DNA from: Hippophae tibetana
Taxonomy: Eukaryota; Streptophyta; Magnoliopsida; Rosales; Elaeagnaceae
Length of the DNA stretch: 64,000 nt
Direction: 5' to 3'
NCBI GenBank assembly: GCA_037013495.1
Contig: CM072801.1
Location: 30,492,001 to 30,556,000 of the forward strand
Shown here in pieces: positions 37,779 to 51,373 of this stretch. Position 1 is the stretch's first letter. The number at the start of each line of letters is the position of its first letter. Below the pieces are notes generated by a model that was not told where the DNA came from, did not search any database, and worked only from the letters and a program-made list of their open reading frames with translations. A program made the position numbers and the translations under genes.

Positions 37779-39715
37779 TGGCATCTCATTGCGTTGTAAT
37801 TTGTTCAGGTTGTTTTGAGTTCAAATTTGATCATCTTAACCCATTTCAAAGCAATTTACTAATTCCGAATCCTTTGAGTTCATATGTTGTTCCCCTAAAG
37901 GTTCCGTATCATTTGGTATCAAAGCCTTTGTTGCGGAAAATATGTTATCTATCTTCTTATCTTTATATTTTGAATTTTACATTTAAAAAAACTTTGTCTA
38001 TTTAATTTTCTGTGTTTTCATTAGACACAAATCACAAAGAAAGATAGATATTTGTATACCAAGTCTTGTGTTTTCTTTTAATTTTGTTTTCCTTATTTTG
38101 GCTTTCGATTTCATTTCCTTTCTTTTTTTAAATTCTTTGTACCTTTTTCTTGTGTCGTGTTTTCTGTGTTCAATCTGTTTTTTTATTGAAAATAACAATA
38201 TAGATACTACAGTTCATAGTTTCAAAAAAAACTAGGTTATTAATATCGGTGGCAATATTAAACTGTGGCAACTTTTAATTCGTGCATCGAAATGACTATT
38301 ATAATTACGCAAATAGCAGCTCTTTCGATTCCTAAAAAGACAATGAAAGAATAGTTTAGTTATCGGCATTTTTTTTACCAAAATTACTTTCTTTACACTA
38401 CTTGCCAACCCTAATAGGTTGGTGGCATCTCGTTGCATTGTTTTCTGTTCTTATTCTTTTGGGTTCCAATTTGATCATCTTAACCCTTTTCTAAGAAATT
38501 TACTCATTCTTAATCCTTTGAGTTCCAACGCTGTTTGCCTAAAGGTTCCGCATCATTTGGTATGAAAGCCTTGGTTGCTGAAAATATGGTATCTATCTTC
38601 ATATTTTCATTTTTTGAATTTTACATTTAAAAAAAACCTTTGTCCATTTAATTTTCTTTGCTTTCATAAGTAACAAACCACAAAGAAAGATAGATATTTG
38701 TATAACAAGTCTTGTGTTTTCTTACAATTTTGTAGTCATTATTTTATCTTTCGACTTAATTTCCTAGTTTTATTTAAATTCTTTGTACCTTTTTCTTGTT
38801 TCATGTTTTCTGTGTGCAACCTATTTTTTATTTTGAAAGAAACAATAGAGCTACTGCATTTCGTAGTTTCAAGAAAAACTTGGTTATTAATATCGGTGGC
38901 AATAATAAACTATTGTAACTTTTAATTCGTGCATCGAAATGATTGTTGTACTGTATCAAATCCAAGCTCTTTCAATTCCTAAAAACATACTACAAGAATA
39001 GTTTAGTTATCGGCATTTTTTTAGCCAAAATTACTTTGTTTAGACTACTTGCCAACCTCTAAAAGATAGGTGGCATCTCATTGCGTTGTATTCTGTTCTT
39101 GTTGTTTTGGGTTCAAATTTGATAATCTTAACCCATTTCGAAGCAATTTACTGATTCTAAATCCTTTGATTTCCTAGGTTTTCTGCATAAAGGTTCCGTA
39201 TCATTTGGTATCAAAGCCTTTGTTGCGGAAAATATGTTATCTATCTTCTTATCTTTATATTTTGAATTTTACATTTAAAAAAACTTTGTCCATTGAATTT
39301 TCTCTGTTTTCATTAGACACAAATCACAAAGAAAGATAGATATTTGTATACCAAGTCTTGTGTTTTCTTTTAATTTTGTTTTCCTTATTTTGGCTTTCGA
39401 TTTCATTTCCTTTCTTTTTTTAAATTCTTTGTACCTTTTTCTTGTGTCGTGTTTTCTGTGTTCAATCTGTTTTTTTATTGAAAGAAACAATAGAGATACT
39501 ACAGTTTATAGTTTCAAGAAAAACTAGGTTATTAATATCAGTGGAAATATTAAACTGTGGCAACTTTTAATTCATGCATCAAAATGACTATTATAATTGA
39601 GAAAATCGTAGCACTTTCGATTCCTAAAAAGATAATGAAAGAAAAGTTTAGTTATCCGCATTTTTTTAACAAAAATTACTTTGTTTATACTACTTGCCAG
39701 CCTCTAATAGGTTGG
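37204..39715 (+). repeat. Tetramer HOR copy 3, X monomer shortened
   Basis: Landmarks: X 37204, Y 37779, Z 38423, W 39071. Y, Z and W match the earlier copies (GTTCCAACGCTGTTTGCC near 38522, TGATTTCCTAGGTTTTCTGC near 39166). X is only 575 bp long. Apart from that, the tetramer order is intact. Confidence 0.85.
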
Positions 39716-42700
39716 TGGCATCTCGTTGCATTGTTTTCTGTTCTTGTTCTTTTGGGTTCCAATTTGATCATCTTAACCCTTTTCTAAGCCATTTACTCAT
39801 TCTTAATCCTTTGAGTTCCTATGTTGTATGCCTAAAGGTTCTGCATCATTTGGTATCAAAGCCTTTGTTGCTGAATATAAGGTATCTATCTTCATATATT
39901 CATTTTTTGAATTTTACATTTAACAAACTTTGTCCATTTAATTTTCTTTACTTTCATAAGTAACAAACCACAAAGAAAGATAGATATTTGTATAACAAGT
40001 CTTGTGTTTTCTTACAATTTTGTAGTCATTATTTTGTCTTTCGACTTAATTTCCTAGTTTTATTTAAATTCTTTGTACCTTTTTCTTGTTTTATGTTTTT
40101 TGTGTGCAACCTATTTTTTGCTTTTCAAAGAAACAATAGAGCTGCTGCATTTCGTAGTTTCAAGAAAAACTAGGTTATTAATATCGGTAGCCAAATTAAA
40201 CTATAGTAACTTTTAATTCGTGCATCGAAATGACTATTTTACTATATCAAATCGTAGCTCTTTCGATTCCTGAAAACACACTGCAAGAATAGTTTAGTTA
40301 TCGGCATTTTTTAGCCAAAATTACTTTGTTTACACTACTTACTAACCTCTAAAAGATAGGTGGCATCTTATTGCGTTGTAATCTGTTCTTGTTGTTTTGC
40401 GTTCAAATTTGATCATCTTAACCCATTGCGAAGTAATTTACTCATTCTTAATCCTTTGAGTTCATATGTTGTTCTCCTAAAGGTTCCACATCATTTGGTA
40501 TCAAAGCCTTTGTTGCTGAAAATATGTTATCTATCTTCTTATATTTATTTTTAAAATTTTACATTTAAAAAAACTTTATCCATTGAATTTTCTGTGTTTT
40601 CATTAGACACAAATCACAAAGAAAGATAGATATTTGTATACCAAGTCTTGTGTTTTCTTTTAATTTTGTTTTCCTTATTTTGGCTTTCGATTTCATTTCT
40701 TTTCTTTTTTTAAAGTCTTTGTACCTTTTTCTTGTGTGGTGTTTTCTGTGTTAAATCTGTTTTTTTATTGAAAGAAACAATAGAGATACGACAGTTTATA
40801 GTTTCAAGAAAAACTAGGTTATTAATATCAGTGGCAATATTAAACTGTGGCAACTTTTAATTTGTACATCAAAATGACTATTATAATGGAGCAAATCATA
40901 GCTCTTTTGATTCATAAAAAGATAATGAAAGAAAAGTTTAGTTATCGACATTTTTTTAACCAAAATTACTTTGTTTACACTACTTGCCAGCCTCTAATAG
41001 GTTGGTGGCATCTCGTTGCATTGTTTTCTGTTCTTGTTCTTTTGGGTTCCAATTTGATCATCTTAACCCTTTTCTAAGCCATTTACTCATTCTTAATCCT
41101 TTGAGTTCCTATGTTGTATGCCTAAAGGTTCTGCATCATTTGGTATCAAAGTCTTTGTTGCTGAATATATGGTATCTTTCTTCATATATTCATTTTTTGA
41201 ATTTAACATTTAAAAAACTTTGTCCATTTAATTTTCTTTGCTTTCATAAGTAACAAACCACAAAGAAAGATAGATATTTGTATAACAAGTCTTGTGTTTT
41301 CTTACAATTTTCTAGTCATTATTTTGTCTTTCGACTTAATTTCCTAGTTTTATTTAAATTCTTTGTACTTTTTTCTTGTTTTATGTTTTCTGTGTGCAAC
41401 CTATTTTTGCTTTTCAAAGAAAAAATAGAGCTGCTGCATTTCGAAGTTTCAAGAAAAACTAGGTTATTAATATCGGTAGCCAAATTAAACTATTATAACT
41501 TTTAATTCGTGCATCGAAATGACTATTTTACTGTATCAAATCGTAGCTCTTTCGATTCTTGAAAACACACTGCAATAATAGTTTAGTTATCGGCACTTTT
41601 TAGCCAAAATTACTTTGTTTACACTACTTGACAACCTCTAAAAGATAGGTGGCATCTCATTGCATTGTTTTCTCTTCTTGTTCTTTTGGGTTCCAATTTG
41701 ATCTTCTTAACCCTTTTCTATGAAATTTACTCATTCTTAATCCTTTGAGTTCCTATGTTGTTCCCATATAGATTCCACATCATTTGGTATCAAAACCTTG
41801 GTTGCTGAAAATATGGTATCTATCTTCATATATTCATTTTTTGAATTTTACATTTAAAAACACTTTGTCGATTGAATTTTCTGTGTTTTCATTAGACACA
41901 AATCACAAATAAATATAGATAGTTGTATACTAAGGGTTATTTTTCTTTTAATTTTTTTGTCATTATTTTGGCTTTCGATTTCATTTCTTTTCTTTTTTTA
42001 AAGTCTTTGTACCTTTTTCTTGTTTGGTGTTTTCTATGTTAAATCTGTTTTTTTATTGAAAGAAACAATAGAGATACTACAGTTTATAGTTTCAAGAAAA
42101 ACTAGGTTATTAATATCAGTGGCAATATTAAACTGTGGCAACTTTTAATTCGTGCATCAAAATGACTATTATAATGGAGCAAATCGTAGCTCTTTCGATT
42201 CATAAAAAGATAATGAAAGAAAAGTTTAGTTATCGACATTTTTTTAACCAAAATTACTTTGTTTACACTACTTGCCAGCCTCTAATAGGTTGGTGGCATC
42301 TCGTTGCATTGTTTTCTGTTCTTGTTCTTTTGGGTTCCAATTTAATCCTCTTAACCCTTTTCTAAGCCATTTACTCATTCTTAATCCTTTGAGTTCCTAT
42401 GTTGTATGCCTAAAGGTTCTGCATCATTTGGTATCAAAGTCTTTGTTGCTGAATATATGGTATCTTTCTTCATATATTCATTTTTTGAATTTAACATTTA
42501 AAAAACTTTGTCCATTTAATTTTCTTTGCTTTCATAAGTAACAAACCACAAAGAAAGATAGATATTTGTATAACAAGTCTTGTGTTTTCTTACAATTTTC
42601 TAGTCATTATTTTGTCTTTCGACTTAATTTCCTAGTTTTATTTAAATTCTTTGTACTTTTTTCTTGTTTTATGTTTTCTGTGTGCAACCTATTTTTGCTT

Positions 42701-43581
42701 TTCAAAGAAACAATAGAGCTGCTGCATTTCGTAGTTTCAAGAAAAACTAGGTTATTAATATCGGTAGCCAAATTAAACTATTGTAACTTTTAATTCGTGC
42801 ATCGAAATGACTATTTTACTGTATCAAATCGTAGCTCTTTCGATTCCTGAAAACACACTGCAAGAATAGTTTAGTTATCGGCATTTTTTAGCCAAAATTA
42901 CTTTGTTTACACTACTTGCTAACCTCTAAAAGATAGGTGGCATCTTATTGCGTTGTAATCTGTTCTTGTTGTTTTGCATTCAAATTTGATCATCTTAACC
43001 CATTTCGAAGTAATTTACTCATTCTTAATCCTTTGAGTTCATATGTTGTTCTCCTAAATGTTCCACATCATTTGGTATCAAAGCCTTTGTTGCTGAAAAT
43101 ATGTTATCTATCTTCTTATATTTATTTTTAAAATATTACATTTAAAAAAACTTTGTCCATTGAATTTTCTGTGTTTTCATTAGACAAAAATCATAAAGAA
43201 AGAAAGATATTTGTATACCAAGTCTTTTGTTTTATTTTAATTTTGTTGTCATTATTTTTCTTTCCATTTCATTTCCTTTCTTTCTTTAAATTCTTTGTAC
43301 CTTTTTCTTGTGTCATGTTTTCTGTGTATAATCTGTTTTTTTATTGAAAGAAACAATAGAGATACTACAGTTCATAGTTTCAAAAAAAACTAGGTTATCA
43401 ATATCGGAAGCAATATTAAACTGTGGCAACTTTTAATTCGTGGATCGAAATAACTATTATAATGGAGCAAATCGTAGCTCTTTCGATTCCAAAAAACACA
43501 ATGAATGAATAGTTTAGTTATCGGCATTTCTTTAACCAAAATTACTTTGTTTACACTACTTGCCAATCTCTAATAGGTTGG
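39716..43581 (+). repeat. Three diverged dimers, 1,288-1,290 bp
   Basis: Landmarks: beta 39716, 41006 and 42294 share TTGCCAGCCTCTAATAGG, CTAAGCCATTTACTC and ATGTTGTATGCC. The partners are alpha 40361 and 42938 (GTTTTGC[GA]TTCAAATTTG, GTTCTCCTAAA), but 41650 is different: CATTGTTTTCTCTTCTTG and TTTTCTATGAAATTTAC. That is the partner type which fills the right-hand block from 44873 on. The beta monomers of this block also carry AAAATGACTATTATAATGGAGC-like sequence shared with 32550. Confidence 0.82.
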
Positions 43582-46500
43582 TGGCATCTCGTTGCATTGT
43601 TTTCTATTCTTGTTCTTTTGGGTTCTAATTTGATCATCTTAACCCTTTTCTAAGCAATTTACTCATTCTTAATCCTTTGAGTTCCTATGTTGTTTGCCTA
43701 AAGGTTCCGCATCATTTGGTATCAAAGCCTTGGTTGCTGAAAATATGGTATCTATCTTCATATATTCATTTTTTGAATTTTACATTTAAAAACACTTTGT
43801 CGATTGAATTTTCTGTGTTTTCATTAGACAAAAATCACAAAGAAATATAGATAGTTGTATACTAAGGTTTATTTTTCTTTTAATTTTGTTGTCATTATTT
43901 TGTCTTTCGATTTCATTTCCTTTCTTTTTTTAAATTCTTTGTACCTTTTTCTTGTGTCATGTTTTCTGTGTTCAATATGTTTTTTTATTGAAAGAAACAA
44001 TAGAGATACTACAGTTCATAGTTTCAAGAAAAACTAGGTTATTAATATCGGTGGCAATATTAAATTGAGGCAACTTTTAATATGTGCATCGAAATGATTA
44101 TTATAATTGAGCAAATCGCAGCTATTTCGATTCCTAAACGGGAAATGAAAGAATAGTTTAGTTATCGGCATTTTTTTTACCAAAATTACTTTCTTTACAC
44201 TACTTAGCAACCTCTAATAGGTTGGTGTCATCTCATTGCATTGTTTTCTGTTCTTGTTCTTTTGGGTTCCAATTTGATCATCTTAACCCTTTTTCTAAGA
44301 AATTTACTCATTCTTAATGCTTTGAGTTCCTATGTTGTTCCCCTAAAGATTCCGCATCATTTGGTATCAAAACCTTGGTTGCTGAAAATATGGTATCTAT
44401 CTTCATATATTCATTTTTTGAATTTTACATTTAAAAAAAACTTTGTCCATTTAATTTTCTTTGCTTTCATAAGCAACAAACCACAAAGAAAGATAGATAT
44501 TTGCATAACAAGTCTAGTGTTTTCTTAATTTTTTGTAGTCATTATTTTGTCTTTCGACTTAATTGCCTAGTTTTATTTAAATTCTTCGTACCTTTTTCTT
44601 GTTTTATGTTTTCTGTGTGCAACCTATTTTTGCTTTCGAAAGAAACAATAGAGCTACTGCATTTCGTAGTTTCAAGAAAAACTAGGTTTTTAATTTCGGT
44701 GACAATATTAAAGTATTGTAACTTTTAATTCGTGCATCCAAATGACTATTGTACTGTATCAAATCGTAACTCTTTCGATTCCTAAAAGCACACTGCAAGA
44801 ATAGTTTAGTTATCGGCATTTTTTAGCCAAAATTACTTTGTTTACACTACTTGACAACCTCTAAAAGATAGATGGCATCTCATTGCATTGTTTTCTCTTC
44901 TTGTTCTTTTGGGTTCCAATTTGATCATCTCAACCCTTTTCTATGAAATTTACTCATTCTTAATCCTTTGAGTTCCTATGTTGTTCCCCTAAAGATTCCA
45001 CATCATTTGGTATCAAAACCTTGGTTGCTGAAAATATGGTATCTATCTTCATATATTCATTTTTTAAATTTTACATTTAAAAACACTTTGTTGATTGAAT
45101 TTTCTGTGTTTTCATTAGACACAAATCACAAAGAAATATAGATAGTTGTATACCAATTCTTATTTTTCTTTTAATTTTGTTGTCATTATTTTGTCTTTCG
45201 ATTTGATTTCCTTTCTTTTTTTAAATTCTTTGTACCTTTTTCTTGTGTCATGTTTTCTGTGTTCAATATGTTTTTTTATTGAAAGAAACAATAGAGATAC
45301 TACAGTTCATAGTTTCAAGAAAAACTAGGTTATTAATATCGGTGGCAATATTAAATTGTGGCAACTTTTAATATGTGCATCGAAATGATTATTATAATTG
45401 AGCAAATCGCAGCTATTTCGATTCCTAAAAGGGAAATGAAAGAATAGTTTAGTTATCGGCATTTTTTTTACCAAAATTAGTTTCTTTACACTACTTAGCA
45501 ACCTCTAATAGGTTGGTGTCATCTCATTGCATTGTTTTCTGTTCTTGTTCTTTTGGGTTCCAATTTGATCATCTTAACCCTTTTTCTAAGAAATTTACTC
45601 ATTCTTAATGCTTTGAGTTCCTATGTTGTTCCCCTAAAGATTCCGCATCATTTGGTATCAAAGCCTTGGTTGCTGAAAATACGGTATCTATCTTCATATA
45701 TTAATTTTTTGAATTTTACATTTAAAAAAAACTTTGTCCATTTAATTTTCTTTGCTTTCATAAGCAGCAAACCACAAAGAAAGATAGATATTTGCATAAC
45801 AAGTCTAGTGTTTTCTTACAATTTTGTAGTCATTATTTTGTCTTTCGACCTAATTTCCTAGTTTTATTTAAATTCTTTGTACCTTTTTCTTGTTTTATGT
45901 TTTCTGTGTGCAACCTATTTTTGCTTTCGAAAGAAACAATAGAGCTACAGCATTTCGTAGTTTCATGAAAAGCTAGGTTTTTAATTTCGGTGACAATATT
46001 AAAGTATTGTAACTTTTAATTCGTGCATCCAAATGACTGTTGTACTATATCAAATCGTAACTCTTTCGATTCCTAAAAGCACACTGCAAGAATAGTTTAG
46101 TTATCGGCATTTTTAGCCAAAATTACTTTGTTTACACTACTTGACAACCTCTAAAAGATAGGTGGCATCTCATTGCATTGTTTTCTCTTCTTGTTCTTTT
46201 GGGTTCCAATTTGATCATCTCAACCCTTTTCTATGAAATTTACTCATTCTTAATCCTTTGAGTTCCTATGTTGTTCCCCTAAAGATTCCACATCATTTGG
46301 TATCAAAACCTTGGTTGCTGAAAATATGGTATCTATCTTCATATATTCATTTTTTGAATTTTACATTTAAAAACACTTTGTTGATTGAATTTTCTGTGTT
46401 TTCATTAGACACAAATCACAAAGAAATATAGATAGTTGTATACCAATTCTTATTTTTCTTTTAATTTTGTTGTCATTATTTTGTCTTTCGATTTGATTTC

Positions 46501-49500
46501 CTTTCTTTTTTTAAATTCTTTGTACCTTTTTCTTGTGTCATGTTTTCTGTGTTCAATATGTTTTTTTATTGAAAGAAACAATAGAGATACTACAGTTCAT
46601 AGTTTCAAGAAAAACTAGGTTATTAATATCGTTGGCAATATTAAATTGTGGCAACTTTTAATATGTGCATCGAAATGATTATTATAATTGAGCAAATCGC
46701 AGCTATTTCGATTCCTAAAAGGGAAATGAAAGAATAGTTTAGTTATCGGCATTTTTTTTTACCAAAATTACTTTCTTTACACTACTTAGCAACCTCTAAT
46801 AGGTTGGTGTCATCTCATTGCATTGTTTTCTGTTCTTGTTCTTTTGGGTTCCAATTTGATCATCTTAACCCTTTTTCTAAGAAATTTACTCATTCTTAAT
46901 GCTTTGAGTTCCTATGTTGTTCCCCTAAAGATTCCGCATCATTTGGTATCAAAGCCTTGGTTGCTGAAAATACGGTATCTATCTTCATATATTAATTTTT
47001 TGAATTTTACATTTAAAAAAAACTTTGTCCATTTAATTTTCTTTGCTTTCATAAGCAGCAAACCACAAAGAAAGATAGATATTTGCATAACAAGTCTAGT
47101 GTTTTCTTACAATTTTGTAGTCATTATTTTGTCTTTCGACTTAATTTCCTAGTTTTATTTAAATTTTTTGTACCTTTTTCTTGTTTTATGTTTTCTGTGT
47201 GCAACCTATTTTTGCTTTCGAAAGAAACAATAGAGCTACTGCATTTCGTAGTTTCATGAAAAACTAGGTTTTTAATTTCGGTGACAATATTAAAGTGTTG
47301 TAACTTTTAATTCGTGCATCCAAATGACTATTGTACTGTATCAAATCGTAACTCTTTCGATTCCTAAAAGCACACTGCAAGAATAGTTTAGTTATCGGCA
47401 TTTTTTAGCCAAAATTACTTTGTTTACACTACTTGACAACCTCTAAAAGATAGGTGGCATCTCATTGCATTGTTTTCTCTTCTTGTTCTTTTGGGTTCCA
47501 ATTTGATCATCTCAACCCTTTTTCTATGAAATTTACTCATTCTTAATCCTTTGAGTTCCTATGTTGTTCCCCTAAAGATTCCACATCATTTGGTATCAAA
47601 ACCTTGGTTGCTGAAAATATGGTATCTATCTTCATATATTCATTTTTTGAATTTTACATTTAAAAACACTTTGTTGATTGAATTTTCTGTGTTTTCATTA
47701 GACACAAATCACAAAGAAATATAGATAGTTGTATACCAATTCTTATTTTTCTTTTAATTTTGTTGTCATTATTTTGTCTTTCGATTTGATTTCCTTTCTT
47801 TTTTTAAATTCTTTGTACCTTTTTCTTGTGTCATGTTTTCTGTGTTCAATATGTTTTTTTATTGAAAGAAACAATAGAGATACTACAGTTCATAGTTTCA
47901 AGAAAAACTAGGTTATTAATATCGGTGGCAATATTAAATTGTGGCAACTTTTAATATGTGCATCGAAATGATTATTATAATTGAGCAAATCACAGCTATT
48001 TCGATTCCTAAAAGGGAAATGAAAGAATAGTTTAGTTATCGGCATTTTTTTTTACCAAAATTACTTTCTTTACACTACTTAGCAACCTCTAATAGGTTGG
48101 TGTCATCTCATTGCATTGTTTTCTGTTCTTGTTCTTTTGGGTTCCAATTTGATCATCTTAACCCTTTTTCTAAGAAATTTACTCATTCTTAATGCTTTGA
48201 GTTCCTATGTTGTTCCCCTAAAGATTCCGCATCATTTGGTATCAAAGCCTTGGTTGCTGAAAATACGGTATCTATCTTCATATATTAATTTTTTGAATTT
48301 TACATTTAAAAAAAACTTTGTCCATTTAATTTTCTTTGCTTTCATAAGCAGCAAACCACAAAGAAAGATAGATATTTGCATAACAAGTCTAGTGTTTTCT
48401 TACAATTTTGTAGTCATTATTTTGTCTTTCGACTTAATTTCCTAGTTTTATTTAAATTCTTTGTACCTTTTTCTTGTTTTATGTTTTCTGTGTGCAACCT
48501 ATTTTTGCTTTCGAAAGAAACAATAGAGCTACTGCATTTCGTAGTTTCATGAAAAACTAGGTTTTTAATTTCGGTGACAATATTAAAGTATTGTAACTTT
48601 TAATTCGTGCATCCAAATGACTATTGTACTGTATCAAATCGTAACTCTTTCGATTCCTAAAAGCACACTGCAAGAATAGTTTAGTTATCGGCATTTTTTA
48701 GCCAAAATTACTTTGTTTACACTACTTGACAACCTCTAAAAGATAGGTGGCATCTCATTGCATTGTTTTCTCTTCTTGTTCTTTTGGGTTCCAATTTGAT
48801 CATCTCAACCCTTTTTCTATGAAATTTACTCATTCTTAATCCTTTGAGTTCCTATGTTGTTCCCCTAAAGATTCCACATCATTTGGTATCAAAACCTTGG
48901 TTGCTGAAAATATGGTATCTATCTTCATATATTCATTTTTTGAATTTTACATTTAAAAACACTTTGTTGATTGAATTTTCTGTGTTTTCATTAGACACAA
49001 ATCACAAAGAAATATAGATAGTTGTATACCAATTCTTATTTTTCTTTTAATTTTGTTGTCATTATTTTGTCTTTCGATTTGATTTCCTTTCTTTTTTTAA
49101 ATTCTTTGTACCTTTTTCTTGTGTCATGTTTTCTGTGTTCAATATGTTTTTTTATTGAAAGAAACAATAGAGATACTACAGTTCATAGTTTCAAGAAAAA
49201 CTAGGTTATTAATATCGGTGGCAATATTAAATTGTGGCAACTTTTAATATGTGCATCGAAATGATTATTATAATTGAGCAAATCACAGCTATTTCGATTC
49301 CTAAAAGGGAAATGAAAGAATAGTTTAGTTATCGGCATTTTTTTTTACCAAAATTACTTTCTTTACACTACTTAGCAACCTCTAATAGGTTGGTGTCATC
49401 TCATTGCATTGTTTTCTGTTCTTGTTCTTTTGGGTTCCAATTTGATAATCTTAACCCTTTTTCTAAGAAATTTACTCATTCTTAATGCTTTGAGTTCCTA

Positions 49501-50685
49501 TGTTGTTCCCCTAAAGATTCCGCATCATTTGGTATCAAAGCCTTGGTTGCTGAAAATACGGTATCTATCTTCATATATTAATTTTTTGAATTTTACATTT
49601 AAAAAAAACTTTGTCCATTTAATTTTCTTTGCTTTCATAAGCAGCAAACCACAAAGAAAGATAGATATTTGCATAACAAGTCTAGTGTTTTCTTACAATT
49701 TTGTAGTCATTATTTTGTCTTTCGACTTAATTTCCTAGTTTTATTTAAATTCTTCGTACCTTTTTCTTGTTTTATGTTTTCTGTGTGCAACCTATTTTTG
49801 CTTTCGAAATAAACAATAGAGCTACTGCATTTCGTAGTTTCAAGAAAAACTAGGTTTTTAATTTCGGTGAAAATATTAAAGTATTGTAACTTTTAATTCG
49901 TGCATCCAAATGACTATTGTACTGTATCAAATTGTAACTCTTTCGATTCCTAAAAGCACACTGCAAGAATAGTTTAGTTATCGGCATTTTTTAGCCAAAA
50001 TTACTTTGTTTACACTACTTGACAACCTCTAAAAGATAGGTGGCATCTCATTGCATTGTTTTCTTTTCTTGTTCTTTTGGGTTCCAATTTGATCATCTCA
50101 ACCCTTTTCTATGAAATTTACTCATTCTTAATCCTTTGATTTCCTATGTTGTTCCCCTAAAGATTCCACATCATTTGGTATCAAAACCTTGGTTGCTGAA
50201 AATATGGTATCTATCTTCATATATTCATTTTTTGAATTTTACATTTAAAAACACTTTGTTGATTGAATTTTCTGTGTTTTCATTAGACACAAATCACAAA
50301 GAAATATAGATAGTTGTATACCAATTCTTATTTTTCTTTTAATTTTGTTGTCATTATTTTGTCTTTCGATTTGATTTCCTTTCTTTTTTTAAATTCTTTG
50401 TACCTTTTTCTTGTGTCATGTTTTCTGTGTTCAATATGTTTTTTTATTGAAAGAAACAATAGAGATACTACAGTTCATAGTTTCAAGAAAAACTAGGTTA
50501 TTAATATCGGTGGCAATATTAAATTGTGGCAACTTTTAATATGTGCATCGAAATGATTATTATAAATGAGCAAATCGCAGCTATTTCGATTCCTAAAAGG
50601 GAAATGAAAGAATAGTTTAGTTATCGGCATTTTTTTTTACCAAAATTACTTTCTTTACACTACTTAGCAACCTCTAATAGGTTGG
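43582..50685 (+). repeat. Uniform G/H dimer HOR, first block
   Basis: After an X-like monomer at 43582, landmarks alternate between G and H. G: 44226, 45517, 46808, 48101, 49394. H: 44873, 46163, 47455, 48748, 50041. G has TTAGCAACCTCTAATAGG, TGTCATCTC, CCCTTTTTCTAAGAAAT, TTAATGCTTTGAG and AAAAGGGAAATGAAAG. H has TTGACAACC, TTTTCTCTTCTTG, CATCTCAACCC, CTATGAAAT, TTCCACATC, ATCAAAACC and ATAGATAGTTGTATACC. Dimer length is 1,290-1,293 bp. Differences between dimers are few single bases plus homopolymer length. This is among the most homogenised DNA in the window. Confidence 0.93.
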
Positions 50686-51373
50686 TGTCATCTCATTGCA
50701 TTGTTTTCTGTTCTTGTTCTTTTGGGTTCCAATTTGATCATCTTAACCCTTTTCTAAGCAATTTACTCATTCTTAATCCTTTGAGTTCCTATGTTGTTTG
50801 CCTAAAGGTTCCGCATCATTTGGTATCAAAGCCTTGGTTGCTGAAAATATGGTATCTATCTTCATATATTCATTTTTTGAATTTTACATTTAAAAACACT
50901 TTGTTGATTGAATTTTCTGTGTTTTCATTAGACACAAATCACAAAGAAATATAGATAGTTGTATACCAATTCTTATTTTTCTTTTAATTTTGTTGTCATT
51001 ATTTTGTCTTTCGATTTGATTTCCTTTCTTTTTTTAAATTCTTTGTACCTTTTTCTTGTGTCATGTTTTCTGTGTTCAATATGTTTTTTTATTGAAAGAA
51101 ACAATAGAGATACTACAGTTCATAGTTTCAAGAAAAACTAGGTTATTAATATCGTTGGCAATATTAAATTGTGGCAACTTTTAATATGTGCATCGAAATG
51201 ATTATTATAATTGAGCAAATCGCAGCTATTTCGATTCCTAAAAGGGAAATGAAAGAATAGTTTAGTTATCGGCATTTTTTTTACCAAAATTACTTTCTTT
51301 ACACTACTTAGCAACCTCTAATAGGTTGGTGTCATCTCATTGCATTGTTTTCTGTTCTTGTTCTTTTGGGTTC
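50686..51373 (+). repeat. Recombinant monomers at the block junction
   Basis: Landmarks 50686 and 51330 are 644 bp apart and break the G/H alternation. Each begins as G (TTAGCAACCTC, TGTCATCTC) but changes to X-like sequence like that at 43582 (CCCTTTTCTAAGCAATTTAC, ATGTTGTTTGCC). The switch lies at about 50730-50755 and about 51372-51396. The first then ends as H (TTGTTGATTG, ATACCAATTC). The second ends like 43582 (TTGTCGATTG, AGACAAAAATC, ATACTAAGG). They are the scar of an unequal exchange between a G monomer and a 43582-type monomer. Confidence 0.82.
50809..50840 (+). other. LTR-end / tRNA-iMet primer-binding-site-like motif (representative)
   Basis: TTCCGCATCATT is followed at 50821 by TGGTATCAAAGCCTTGGTTG. 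The plant initiator-Met tRNA 3' end is known to give a primer-binding site starting TGGTATCAGAGCC. The match is 12 of the first 13 bases and about 15 of 20. CA-ending sequence a few bases upstream fits the end of a 5' LTR, which the family places just before the primer-binding site. Every monomer has this site, with decay in some: H monomers read ATCAAAACC, for example from 50176. I infer an LTR-retrotransposon fossil as source of the monomer. No capsid, protease or polymerase coding is present. Confidence 0.45.

Noticed and set aside
44126-44142. CENP-B-box-like TTCG...CGGG, also at 51874
   Set aside because: The spacing between TTCG and CGGG is nine bases, not the seven of the known box. 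The CGGG occurs in only two of 99 monomers, and these two are copies of each other by the 7,748-bp duplication.
50809-50840. An actual LTR retrotransposon insertion in the array
   Set aside because: The primer-binding-like word is part of every monomer. There is no target-site duplication, no paired LTRs, no polypurine tract conserved across types, and no pol or gag coding.
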